From the NCBI GenBank assembly GCA_002632265.1, contig NQOV01000007.1, positions 243,583 to 307,582 on the forward strand: a stretch of DNA of 64,000 bases. The letters are read 5' to 3'. A program made the translations under genes and the position numbers. The notes below the pieces were generated by a model. It had not been told where the DNA came from. It worked only from the letters and a program-made list of their open reading frames with translations, and searched no databases. The stretch comes from Rhodospirillaceae bacterium MC! (GTDB taxonomy: Bacteria > Pseudomonadota > Alphaproteobacteria > MC1). This document shows, one piece after another, positions 35,079 through 44,237 of the stretch (position 1 is the stretch's first letter; the number at the start of each line of letters is the position of its first letter).

Positions 35079-36440
35079 TTAGCGAACTCGTACTTTATCC
35101 ATATAATTTGGGTTTCGTACTGCTTTTCTAAGCATTATCAGGCCTGTAATGGTTAAAATGGTAGAAAATACTAGAGTATTGGCACATCCGCCCAATATTA
35201 TACCCTTTGCACCGAAATATATTTGAGCTATCCAGAGAAAAAATATAGATCCTACGGTTGTACTTATGATGTTGATGACTGTGGCATACATGGCTTTGCG
35301 AATATTTTGTAATACTCCTGTGAAAATGTTCGATATGGCTATGAAAGCGTAAAAGTATCCGTTAATATAGATAAAAGCGTCGAAGAAATCAAAGGCTTTT
35401 GCTTGAATATGGAAGATATCAATAAGATTTTGTTTGAAAATTCCTAACAAAACAGTAACAATTAAGACATTTACCACACCAAGAGTTACGGCCTTTCTAA
35501 TGGTTTCATATAATCTAGGGATATTTTTTGCTCCGAAATTTTGCGAAAATACATTGGAAAATGATCCACCTAGGGCGAAATCGAAACAATATGCCAAGGG
35601 GAATATTTTCACAATAGCAATGAAACACGCTAAAATACTCGGATCATATTTCATCAAGAATTTATTCGCTATGGTAAAAAAAGCCACATTCGCCAACTGA
35701 CTAAATAAGGTGGGTAAAAATAGATTTAAGGATCTTTTTAAATCATACCAGACTCGATAATATTTAACCCTATCAAACAAGGTCTTTTTATGAATTAACG
35801 GATACCACACAATAAAGATCAAAATCACACGCCCCACAATATTCGCAATGGCCATCCCGACGATTCCGTAATCAAAATGAATCATTAGGATGTAAGTAAG
35901 AACGGCGTCAACCACGCTATAAACCACCATACCGAATGAGTTCACATGGGGGCGACCGATAATCGCCAGCCCTGAATTCGCCATCATCCCTAAAATCAAG
36001 GTAGGATAAGCCGTTAACATAATTCTAGTATATAATAAAGCATAGGGCATTACATCGCCCCCAAGCCCCAATGCTCGAAAGTAATAAGGAGCTAGCAGAT
36101 CCGCCAAAATCGTTAGGGGAATCGAAAGCAACATAAAAGCAAATATCAAGTTTGAATAGACGGTTTTACCTTCCTTAAATTTTCCAGATCCGTATAAGAA
36201 TCCCACTCTCATACCAATGGTTATGGTGGCGGTAATGGAAAAAGCAAAGAAGAAAAATGTGTATCCTTGCGAAACCCCTATGGCGTTAATCAATATTATT
36301 TTATTGGGTAGTAAACCAACAAAATATATATTTATCGCATCAATTAAAAAGCGAGAAAGCAAGCCAACGATTCCCAAAAATGTAAGAGTTAGCAGATGTT
36401 TATAAATTGACCCTTGTATATATATGGCTTTTTGCGACAT
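35079..36440 (-). CDS. MATE-family efflux transporter, tandem paralogue 2
   Basis: 453 aa. Same architecture and near-identical blocks as its neighbours: SQKAIYIQGSIYKHLLTLT, YYFRALGLGG, FDFALGGSFSNVFSQNFGAKN, AISNIFTGVLQNIRKAMYATVINI. Middle member of three tandem copies on the minus strand. A palindromic element is at its 3' end and separates it from paralogue 1. Confidence 0.92.
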   Translation of the reverse strand: MSQKAIYIQGSIYKHLLTLTFLGIVGLLSRFLIDAINIYFVGLLPNKIILINAIGVSQGYTFFFFAFSITATITIGMRVGFLYGSGKFKEGKTVYSNLIFAFMLLSIPLTILADLLAPYYFRALGLGGDVMPYALLYTRIMLTAYPTLILGMMANSGLAIIGRPHVNSFGMVVYSVVDAVLTYILMIHFDYGIVGMAIANIVGRVILIFIVWYPLIHKKTLFDRVKYYRVWYDLKRSLNLFLPTLFSQLANVAFFTIANKFLMKYDPSILACFIAIVKIFPLAYCFDFALGGSFSNVFSQNFGAKNIPRLYETIRKAVTLGVVNVLIVTVLLGIFKQNLIDIFHIQAKAFDFFDAFIYINGYFYAFIAISNIFTGVLQNIRKAMYATVINIISTTVGSIFFLWIAQIYFGAKGIILGGCANTLVFSTILTITGLIMLRKAVRNPNYMDKVRVR

Positions 36441-36570
36441 ATTATTTTTTCTCCGTATATTTTGTAAAGCATTTAATTTTTTATTTATCTAATGATTTAT
36501 TATAGCAAATATATTTTATTTTGCAATATGTTTTTACAAAAATCTTTTACAAAAATATTTTAAAATGATC

Positions 36571-37932
36571 CTAACTTTTAGAATGATTAACAGACTCAGC
36601 TGAATTATTTAGTGCTTTTTTAAGCATGATCAGACCTGTAATGGCTAATATAATAGCAAAAACGGCACTACTGGCACATCCACCTAATAGGATTCCTTTT
36701 GCACCGAAGTATATTTGTGCAAGCCAAAGAAAAAATACAGATCCTACGGTTGCACGCAAAAGATTAATGATAGTAGCGTATATGGCCTTTCTGATATTCT
36801 GCAATACTCCTGTGAAAACATTTGATATAGTTAAGAAAATATAAAAATATCCGTTAATATAAATAAAAGTATCAAAGAAATCATAAGCTTTCGGCTGAAC
36901 TTTGAAGATACTTATTAAATTATGTTTAAAGATCCCCAACACAATAGTAACGCAAATCACATTTATCGAGCCAAGAATAATAGTTTTACGAATGCTTTCA
37001 TATAATCTTGGGATGTTTTTTGCTCCGAGATTTTGAGAAAAAACCGTTGAAAACGCTCCACCTAAAACAAATACAAAACAATAGGATAAGGGGGCAATTT
37101 TTGATATGGCAATGTATCCTGCTAAAATTGCAGGATCATATTTCATCAAAAATGTATTGGCGATAGTTACGAATAACAAAGTGGCGAATTGACTAACAAA
37201 AGTAGGTAAAAATAGATTTAAGGATTTTTTTAAATCATACCATAAGCGATAGAATTTAACCTTATCAAATAACGCCCTATTGTGAATTAACGGATACCAT
37301 ACTATTAACACCAAAACCGAACGCCCTATCACATTGGCAATCGCCAAGCCCACAAGACCGTAATTAAAGTGAAGCATTAAAGTATAAGTAATCATCGCAT
37401 CTAGTAAGCTATAGACAACCATACCAAGCGTACCCACATGGGGCCTACCGATAATTGCAAGACCTGGATTGGATGTTACCGCTAACATCAATACAGGGCA
37501 AGCCGATAACATGATCCGAGTATACACCACCGCATGAGCCATAATTTCAGGCGGAACTCCCAAGGCTTTAAAGTAGTAAGGGGCCAAAAGATTCGCCATA
37601 ATAGCTAAGGGAAAAGAGAAGACAAAAAAGGTAAATATCAGATTAGTAAATACGATTTTACCCTCTTTAAATTTTCCTAAACCGTATAAATATCCCACTC
37701 TCATCCCAATTGTTATGCTTGCAGAAACACAAAAGGCGAAATATAATAGAGTATAACCTTGAGAAACCCCAATGGCACTTATTAAGATAACCTTATGGGG
37801 TAATAAGCCAACAAAGTATACGTTTAAAGCGTCAATAAAAAAGCGAGAAGTTAAGCTTACGACTCCCAAGAATGCAAGAGTTAGCAAATGTTTGTAGATT
37901 GATCCCTCTACGTATATGGCCTTAGCTTGCAT
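36571..37932 (-). CDS. MATE-family efflux transporter, tandem paralogue 3
   Basis: 453 aa, the most diverged of the three: QAKAIYVEGSIYKHLLTLAFLGVVSL, FVFVLGGAFSTVFSQNLGAKN, TISNVFTGVLQNIRKAIYATIINLL. First of the cluster in transcription order, with its own promoter. Separated from paralogue 2 by 130 nt of AT-rich DNA without a clear terminator, so co-transcription is possible. Confidence 0.92.
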   Translation of the reverse strand: MQAKAIYVEGSIYKHLLTLAFLGVVSLTSRFFIDALNVYFVGLLPHKVILISAIGVSQGYTLLYFAFCVSASITIGMRVGYLYGLGKFKEGKIVFTNLIFTFFVFSFPLAIMANLLAPYYFKALGVPPEIMAHAVVYTRIMLSACPVLMLAVTSNPGLAIIGRPHVGTLGMVVYSLLDAMITYTLMLHFNYGLVGLAIANVIGRSVLVLIVWYPLIHNRALFDKVKFYRLWYDLKKSLNLFLPTFVSQFATLLFVTIANTFLMKYDPAILAGYIAISKIAPLSYCFVFVLGGAFSTVFSQNLGAKNIPRLYESIRKTIILGSINVICVTIVLGIFKHNLISIFKVQPKAYDFFDTFIYINGYFYIFLTISNVFTGVLQNIRKAIYATIINLLRATVGSVFFLWLAQIYFGAKGILLGGCASSAVFAIILAITGLIMLKKALNNSAESVNHSKS

Positions 37933-38337
37933 GTTATATCCTCACTTTTTAAAAATACATAATACTATTTATTTAATCTTTTATGATATCATAAAGTATT
38001 TTATTTTACAAGAGAAAAATATTTTCATGCAAGATAATGTACAATCCATACATTCATATCTATTCATAGCAATCCAGACAAATACCACAATATAATATGA
38101 AATTTTAGCTATTGGACCATTAGCAGATATTTTATATTATAAATTAGAGTATAAATTCAAAGACCAAGCGAAAAAAACTTTATATTTGTAAAAAATGAAT
38201 TGTAAAAGTAGATCTTTTATGTTAAGGTAATAGATGAAATCATTTTCATTTCCTATCTTTTACACTGCTTTTCATTTCCGTAAAGAATAGAAATCCAGCT
38301 AACAAGAACAAGCAATAACTAAGAAAGAGTAGTACAT
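37933..38337. other. Intergenic region between MATE3 and cysK with divergent promoters
   Basis: 405 bp without a gene. Minus-strand promoter for MATE3: TTGTAA (38011-38006), 17 nt spacer, TATCAT (37988-37983). Plus-strand promoter for cysK: TTGGAC (38112-38117), 17 nt spacer, TATTAT (38135-38140), giving a long leader of about 190 nt. The leader contains the small inverted repeat ATGAAATCATTTTCAT near 38233. Confidence 0.55.
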
Positions 38338-39363
38338 ATGCAAGATCAAAAGCAAGCACAATTACAAAAGCTAGAAAACATCAAAGGTTTAATTTTTGAT
38401 ACTCCCCTACTTGAATTAGCAATAAAGGATCTAGATAATAAAATTTACACCATATACGCCAAATACGAAGCGAAAAACCTATCAGGATCAATTAAAGATC
38501 GCATGGCTTTTTATATGTTAAGGGAAGCTTATAAAAATGGCAAGCTGGCAATTGGTCAAGAAATTGTTGAGATGACAAGCGGAAATGCAGGAATTGCCCT
38601 AACTGCTCTTTCATCTCTATTGGGTCATAAAATAACCATAGTTATGCCCGATTGGTTATCGCAAGAGCGTTATAATTCAATCGCTTTATATGGTGCTAAT
38701 CTCATTAAGATCTCAAAAGAAGACGGCGGATTTTTACGCTCGCTTGAAGTGGCCAGAGAGATAGAAGAAAAAAATAATGCTTACTATCCTGATCAATTTT
38801 CCAATCCATGCAACACCCTTGCCCACAAGGAAACCACTGCTCCAGAAATCCTAAAGCAATTAAAAGCACTCCATAAAATCCCCCAACATTTCATCGCTGG
38901 TATGGGAACAGGTGGGACGATTATGGGATGTAACGAATATTTCCAAAGTATCAGCGAAAATCATACAATATGCTACGCCTTAGAGCCTGCCAACTCGCCG
39001 ATTCTAACCAATAAAGGCAAGAAAGCAGGTAGCCACAGAATTCAAGGAATTGTTGATGATTTCATCCCTGCATTAATGGATCTTGAGAAGATTAAAAATA
39101 TCATTTCTGTAGATGATGAAGAAGCTATCGCAATGGCGAAAAAGCTTTCAAGCCATGGGGTTGGCGTTGGTATTTCATCAGGAGCAAATCTCATGGGAGC
39201 TTTAGAGATCGCCAAGCAACATCCCAATGATACCGTAGTAACCGTTTTTGCCGATAATTTTTTCCGCTACTTCTCAACCGACATGGTAAAGCCTGCAAAA
39301 AAGGATAAATTAAAATCAGATAAATACACAATAGAATCAATTAAGGTACACAAAATAAAATAA
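38338..39363 (+). CDS. cysK: Cysteine synthase-family PLP enzyme
   Basis: 341 aa, fold type II PLP enzyme. PLP lysine in LSGSIKDRMAFYML; substrate loop EMTSGNAGIALTAL (usually TSGNTG); phosphate loop GMGTGGTIMG; C-terminal GISSGANLMGAL. Context with metY/metA makes O-acetylserine sulfhydrylase (cysteine synthase) the most likely activity. CysM-type or beta-synthase activity cannot be excluded, since the asparagine-loop variant and a Lys-rich tail are unusual. Confidence 0.85.
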   Translation: MQDQKQAQLQKLENIKGLIFDTPLLELAIKDLDNKIYTIYAKYEAKNLSGSIKDRMAFYMLREAYKNGKLAIGQEIVEMTSGNAGIALTALSSLLGHKITIVMPDWLSQERYNSIALYGANLIKISKEDGGFLRSLEVAREIEEKNNAYYPDQFSNPCNTLAHKETTAPEILKQLKALHKIPQHFIAGMGTGGTIMGCNEYFQSISENHTICYALEPANSPILTNKGKKAGSHRIQGIVDDFIPALMDLEKIKNIISVDDEEAIAMAKKLSSHGVGVGISSGANLMGALEIAKQHPNDTVVTVFADNFFRYFSTDMVKPAKKDKLKSDKYTIESIKVHKIK

Positions 39364-39481
39364 CATAACAAAACAATTGTATTATATTATGTTTTTTACT
39401 TGCATTATTCTTCATATGCGTATACTATTATGAATTAACAAAGCGTACATAATGAAAAAATAAAAGGGAATAGAAAACATC

Positions 39482-40354
39482 ATGTTAAAACAACAAGATT
39501 TTTACAAAACCAATGATAAGTTTAAACTTACTGTATTATTGGTAGTATATAACATGCAAGAATTTCTCAAGGAGTCTTTGGATTCCATAATCATGCAAAA
39601 AGTAAATTTTCCCTATCAATTACTGATTGCCGATGATCATAGTACGGACGGTAGTTTCGAAATTATTCAAGAATACGCTAAAAAGTATCCATTCATTAAA
39701 GTCCAACGTCCTAATAAAAATCTAGGGATTGATGAAAACGGTACAGTGATAAATTACGATATTGCCTTAAAAAATATAGATACTCAATACATCGCCTTAC
39801 TTGAGGGCGATGATTATTGGGTCGACGAAAACAAACTACAAGAACAATATGACTTCTTAGAAAAAAATCAAGACTGCATAGCAGTATATGATTCCCATTA
39901 TTGGCACACTAAAGACAAAGTACGCCAACACGAAAATATAATTACAGACAATTCCCATTGGTCTCAAACAGGTAGCACACTTTATAGAAATGTCATAAAT
40001 TTCGATCAATATCCCGTATTCTTACGAGATGACGGCGGTATATATTTCATATTTTTAGTATATGGCAAGGTTGGATACAGAGATAAAATCACACATTTCT
40101 ATAGGGAACATGCCACAGGAGCTTGGTCATCATTATCCAAAGAACAACAAGCCTTACTCAATGCCGATGGTGCTACTTTAGCATTTGGTTTTTGCCTTGC
40201 TCATAATATCAACCCCAAATTCCTAGACGGTCGTAAAGAAAAAATCATCCGAGACATGAAAAAACCAGACAGAATACAACGCCTTACAAAAGACAAAGAC
40301 AACATACCATATATCAACATTGTAAAAGAATATATCGCTAAATTAGATAAATAA
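39482..40354 (+). CDS. Glycosyltransferase family 2
   Basis: 290 aa. GT-A domain: LTVLLVVYNMQEFLKESLDSII, LIADDHSTDGSFEIIQEY, and the DxD-type ALLEGDDYWVDENKLQEQYDFL. This layout fits inverting GT2 enzymes that decorate envelope polysaccharides. No polysaccharide cluster surrounds it, so acceptor and sugar are unknown. Followed by a strong bidirectional terminator. Confidence 0.88.
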   Translation: MLKQQDFYKTNDKFKLTVLLVVYNMQEFLKESLDSIIMQKVNFPYQLLIADDHSTDGSFEIIQEYAKKYPFIKVQRPNKNLGIDENGTVINYDIALKNIDTQYIALLEGDDYWVDENKLQEQYDFLEKNQDCIAVYDSHYWHTKDKVRQHENIITDNSHWSQTGSTLYRNVINFDQYPVFLRDDGGIYFIFLVYGKVGYRDKITHFYREHATGAWSSLSKEQQALLNADGATLAFGFCLAHNINPKFLDGRKEKIIRDMKKPDRIQRLTKDKDNIPYINIVKEYIAKLDK

Positions 40355-40411
40355 CTAAAAGAAGAAACTAAAAAGAGTATAAGAAAAGATAGAAGAAAAA
40401 AGATAGAAAAA

Positions 40412-40449
40412 AGAGAGTAACTAAAATTTTAGTTGCTCTCTTTTTTTTA
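40412..40449. terminator. Bidirectional terminator between GT2 and dctP
   Basis: A 15 bp near-perfect palindrome: AGAGAGTAACTAAAA (40412-40426) / TTTTAGTTGCTCTCT (40427-40441), with T8 after it on plus and an A-rich tract before it (T-rich on minus). It suits both convergent genes. Confidence 0.8.
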
Positions 40450-40480
40450 AGTTATAAATAAAATAAATTATGGTTATAAA

Positions 40481-41446
40481 TTATTTAGTTTTTTGAATAT
40501 CTAGAACCAGTTGTTTTAGGCTTGGATTTTCTTTGAAGAACTTAGTATATACAGGTTTAACTGCTTTTTTGAATGATGCTACGTTAGGTTTAACGAATTT
40601 AACTCCACCTTTAGCTAAACTCTTCTTAGCGGTTACAGAGTATGAAGCCCAGTTCTTGATCTGTTGTTCAGAAACGCCTTTTGCAAGTTCTCTGATGATT
40701 TTTTGTTTACTTTTAGGAAGTTTGTCCCAAATTTCTGTAGAAACAAGAAATACATAAGGTTGCATTGTGTGAGCGTTTTCAGAGAAAACTTTTTTCACTT
40801 CGTAGTGGCGAGCAGAGTAGTAACCTGGAATATTATTTTCGGCAGCATCTACAACGCCTTGTTGTAAGCCCGAATATATATCACCGTAAGGAAGTGGCAC
40901 AGGAGTAGCTCCCATTGCTTTGATCATATCAATTGTAATTGGCGAATTTTGAACTCTAACTTTTAAGCCTTTTAAATCTTTAGGTGTTCTAATTGGTTTG
41001 TCAGCATAGAAACTACGAGAACCACCGTCTAAGAATGCAAGACCGATAAAGCCATCTTTTCTTGATGACGCTAGAATTTTTTTAGCAATTGGACTATTTA
41101 AAAATCTATGATATTGATCAACATTTTTATATAAGTATGGTAAAGATAGCACTTTATATTCTTTAGAAAAAGATTCTAAAACACCAGCACTTACATTTGC
41201 AAATGTAAGAGTACCATTTTGTAGCATTTGCATAAGTTGATCATCACTACCTAATACAGAATTAGGATATACCTTAATTCTCATACGAGCTTTTGATTTT
41301 AGTTGTGTTTTCAACCAAGAAAATGACATATTCACAGGGTGAGTAGCTGGATCAGCATCAGCCAATTTATATACTTTTGCCATTGAAACTGTAGCAAAAG
41401 CCAAAGCTCCTGCTGTTACTAAAGATGTTAATAGAATTTTTTTCAT
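40481..41446 (-). CDS. dctP: TRAP transporter substrate-binding protein DctP
   Basis: 321 aa. A signal peptide (residues about 1-23, ending VSMAKVYKL) precedes the DctP fold: KARMRIKVYPNSVLGSDDQLMQMLQNGTL, GLKVRVQNSPITIDMIKAMGATPVPLPYGDIYSGLQQGVVDAAENN. The conserved Arg in KVRVQNS normally binds the substrate carboxylate. Third gene of dctQ-dctM-dctP; gap of about 100 nt from dctM. A C4-dicarboxylate or related organic acid is the expected ligand. Confidence 0.94.
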   Translation of the reverse strand: MKKILLTSLVTAGALAFATVSMAKVYKLADADPATHPVNMSFSWLKTQLKSKARMRIKVYPNSVLGSDDQLMQMLQNGTLTFANVSAGVLESFSKEYKVLSLPYLYKNVDQYHRFLNSPIAKKILASSRKDGFIGLAFLDGGSRSFYADKPIRTPKDLKGLKVRVQNSPITIDMIKAMGATPVPLPYGDIYSGLQQGVVDAAENNIPGYYSARHYEVKKVFSENAHTMQPYVFLVSTEIWDKLPKSKQKIIRELAKGVSEQQIKNWASYSVTAKKSLAKGGVKFVKPNVASFKKAVKPVYTKFFKENPSLKQLVLDIQKTK

Positions 41447-41546
41447 AATATATTCTCCGAAAAAATTGTGTTTATAAAAATGTTTAAAAAAGATAGTTAA
41501 GTTATTTTAAAATTAATTAATCAATTAATTAAATTGTGTTGAAAAG

Positions 41547-42905
41547 TTATCCAGTATAACCTGAAATTTTTGGTAACCATAAGGCAATCCCAGGAATTGC
41601 GTTAACAATGACAAGTGTTATAAGCATAATGACAAATAATGGCATAAGCTTTCTAACTACTGAACTTAATTGCACCCTAGAAATACTACAACCCACAAAT
41701 AAGGCAGTTCCCACAGGTGGGGTACAAATACCAATACACAGATTAAATACCATAATGATACCAAAGTGAAGAGGATCAACGCCTAAATGTTTTGCCATAG
41801 GTAAGAATATTGGTGTAAATATTAGTACCGCAGGGGCCATATCCATAAAAGTACCAACTATTAATAAAATAATATTTATTAATATCATGATAATAATAGG
41901 ATTTTTAGAAAAAGCAAGTATCATACTTGCAATGGCTGACGGAATATCAGCATAAGTCATGGCATAAGAAAGAATTGAAGAAGTAGCAATCATTAATAAT
42001 ACGATTGATGTTGTAACAACACTATCTATTAAAGTGGCAGGTAAATCTTTTAATTTTAGTTCTTTATAAGCAAAGCCTAAAACTAAACTATATACTACCG
42101 CAATTGCAGAGGCCTCGGTGGCAGTGAATACACCCCATACGATACCACCCATGATGATCACAACCATAAACAAGCTTGGGAAAGCTTCTATTGTGGTCTG
42201 CCATACAGATTTTTCCAACTTAATTTTCTTTTGTGGAACTTTGAACTTTTTACCAAAAATCAAAATACCGACCATAATTCCTACACCCATAAGAATACCA
42301 GGTAAATAACCTGACAAGAATAGATATTGTACCGATGTTTGACTCACAAGTGCATACAAAATCAAAATGTTAGACGGTGGTATCAATAAGCCTGATGGGC
42401 AAGAAGCCACGTTAACCGCACAAGAGAAATCCTTAGGATATTTCTGGTCATCTTGAAGAGGGCCTACGATTCCGCCGATAGCTGCCGCTGCTGCCACCGC
42501 CGAACCTGAAAGAGATCCAAACATCATATTAGCGATAACGTTAACGTGTGCTAGAGATCCAGGAAGTTTTCCCCCTAAAATCATGGCGAAATTAATTAAT
42601 CTTTTAGCTAATCCGCCCCGATTCATGAGGTTTCCTGCAAATATGAAGAATGGCAAGGCTAACATAGCGAAGTTATTCAAACCACTAGCTAAATGTTGAG
42701 ATACTAAAGCCGATACTTTATCTAAAGGAAAATCTAAAAATATTGTAAAAAAGGCAGAAATACCGATAGCAAAGGCAATTGGCACGCCCATTAATAGGAA
42801 TATTGCAAGGGTTACAAATAATACAATAGCTGGCATTGCATCCGCTAAGCCATCGGGCATGTTATCAATAAATGATTGAGTAAACATAATGTCCATTAAA
42901 GTCAT
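41547..42905 (-). CDS. dctM: TRAP transporter large permease DctM
   Basis: 452 aa, about 12-13 membrane helices. DctM motifs: GVPIAFAIGISAF, FFIFAGNLMNRGGLAKRLINFA, MFGSLSGSAVAAAAAIGG and CIGICTPPVGTALFVGCSISR. It moves the substrate with sodium ions. The start codon overlaps the dctQ stop by 4 nt, indicating translational coupling. Confidence 0.95.
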   Translation of the reverse strand: MTLMDIMFTQSFIDNMPDGLADAMPAIVLFVTLAIFLLMGVPIAFAIGISAFFTIFLDFPLDKVSALVSQHLASGLNNFAMLALPFFIFAGNLMNRGGLAKRLINFAMILGGKLPGSLAHVNVIANMMFGSLSGSAVAAAAAIGGIVGPLQDDQKYPKDFSCAVNVASCPSGLLIPPSNILILYALVSQTSVQYLFLSGYLPGILMGVGIMVGILIFGKKFKVPQKKIKLEKSVWQTTIEAFPSLFMVVIIMGGIVWGVFTATEASAIAVVYSLVLGFAYKELKLKDLPATLIDSVVTTSIVLLMIATSSILSYAMTYADIPSAIASMILAFSKNPIIIMILINIILLIVGTFMDMAPAVLIFTPIFLPMAKHLGVDPLHFGIIMVFNLCIGICTPPVGTALFVGCSISRVQLSSVVRKLMPLFVIMLITLVIVNAIPGIALWLPKISGYTG

Positions 42906-43438
42906 TTTAACACCCCGTCTTCTTTTAGTGGTTTACCTATCTCAAAAAAACTTTCAAGTATATCATAAAGAGCATACATGATGATAAGAACTCCAGAAAT
43001 CGGAATGATTACGTAAATATAGCCCATTAATAAATGATGTGTACCAATCGCCAACCCTGGAGAGGTTTGATGATGTAATAAGGTAGCTTTTGTTAAAGTG
43101 TAACCGCCATATATAAAAGAAATAGCTGTAAATAAAACTACTACTAAATTAATAAGTGTAGTTAAAGCAAATCTTTTTGCAGTGCGTTCTGGTAATTTCA
43201 TTAAAAATATTTCTAATGCTAAATGACGTTTAATTATAAATGTATAAGCACCACCTAAAATCCCAATCCAGATAAGTAAATATCTCGACAGTTCGTCTGT
43301 AAAGGTTGAAGGATCGTGTATAACAAATCTTGTAAAAACTTGCCATACAACAGTTAATACCATAAAACCCATAAAGCACATTAGAAATTTTTCTAATATA
43401 AACCTTATGAGATTCATGAATTGATCTAATTGTTTCAT
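42902..43438 (-). CDS. dctQ: TRAP transporter small permease DctQ
   Basis: 178 aa with four membrane helices. Signature VLTVVWQVFTRFVIHDPSTFTDELSRYLLIWIGILGGAYTF, which includes the conserved WxxELxR-type block. It scaffolds the DctM permease. First gene of the TRAP operon, with a strong promoter at 43559-43587. Confidence 0.93.
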   Translation of the reverse strand: MKQLDQFMNLIRFILEKFLMCFMGFMVLTVVWQVFTRFVIHDPSTFTDELSRYLLIWIGILGGAYTFIIKRHLALEIFLMKLPERTAKRFALTTLINLVVVLFTAISFIYGGYTLTKATLLHHQTSPGLAIGTHHLLMGYIYVIIPISGVLIIMYALYDILESFFEIGKPLKEDGVLK

Positions 43439-43558
43439 GATAAACTCTTTCTATTTGGTTTATTTTTTTATATTAAGCATAAAGTAGATAAAATTATTGA
43501 GCTATTCTCGATAACTTTAATTTGTTTTATTAATGCAAAATAACTTACTACCTTGTAA

Positions 43559-43587
43559 ATCATATAATAAATAGGCCATGCTGTCAA
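43559..43587 (-). promoter_or_regulatory. Predicted promoter of dctQMP
   Basis: Minus strand: perfect TTGACA (43587-43582), 17 nt spacer, TATGAT (43564-43559). The leader is about 110 nt, T-rich, with no clear hairpin; no regulator gene is adjacent. Confidence 0.65.
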
Positions 43588-43899
43588 TAGTTTTAATTCT
43601 TTGACTTTATGAGTTTTTTTAAGTATTTAATTTACTGCTTTAAAACTGGTCTTATAAATAGTTGTTTTCAATAATATTTTTATTTCTTTACTTTATAATA
43701 TACTTTTATTTTTTTTACTAACTTTTTTTTACCATATAGTATTTTTTCTCTTATTTCATCATATTTATTGAGAAGATAAAATTAAAACGATCCCCAATTT
43801 ATAGATCCTTTTAACAGTATATTAGCCTATTCTCACAACTATCTAAATACAATTACATGAATATTACCATCTCACAAGTGATTCGCTTAACTCTCTAAC

Positions 43900-44150
43900 A
43901 TTAAAAATATGAATGTTTTTTGATTCCAGTTATTATTATTTTTGCTGGCCTAACATGAACCATAATATAAACATATATATCACTAATTTAAATATACTTT
44001 AATAAAATACAATGAATATCAAAACAATTGTTTTACTAATACATACTTAAAGTAGGTTTACACATATCCATTATATACCTACTTTCGGCCAGCAAAAATA
44101 AAACCCAGACAATCTAAAGCAACCATTTCTATTTGTGGTGTGATGTTCTA
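43900..44150. repeat. GGCC inverted-repeat element, copy B
   Basis: Arms TTATTTTTGCTGGCCTAA (left, around 43936-43953) and TTCGGCCAGCAAAAATAAA (right, 44084-44102). It is the reverse orientation of copy A at 19949-20208. Both flanks align with copy A out to AGAACATCAC (here on the minus strand near 44149) and to AAAAAACATTCA (minus strand, near 43920). In copy A the base beyond GGCCAGC is AACAACAATAA; here it is AAAAATAAA, and the opposite arm has changed to match, so pairing is conserved. Confidence 0.75.
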
Positions 44151-44214
44151 TCATATCATATCATATCATATCCTATCCTATTATAATATAGTAAGAACAT
44201 CACAATGCAAATAG
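44129..44214. repeat. 21 bp inverted repeat with ATCAT micro-repeats
   Basis: CTATTTGTGGTGTGATGTTCT (44129-44149) pairs with AGAACATCACAATGCAAATAG (44194-44214; three mismatches). The loop is built of 5 bp ATCAT/ATCCT repeats. The arm shares AGAACATCAC with the outer end of the GGCC element, so it may be a product of that element. It lies just downstream of the CobK-like gene and could also end its transcript. Confidence 0.65.
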
Positions 44215-44237
44215 ATCAAACAAGCCGAATAGTTTTT

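Larger units (their letters stand above)
43439..44237. other. Long intergenic region upstream of the TRAP operon
   Basis: About 800 bp with no protein gene seen. It holds the TRAP promoter (43559-43587), an AT-rich stretch with short inverted repeats, copy B of the GGCC element (43900-44150) and a 21 bp inverted repeat around ATCAT micro-repeats (44129-44214). The gene-free size is unusual for this window. Confidence 0.6.
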
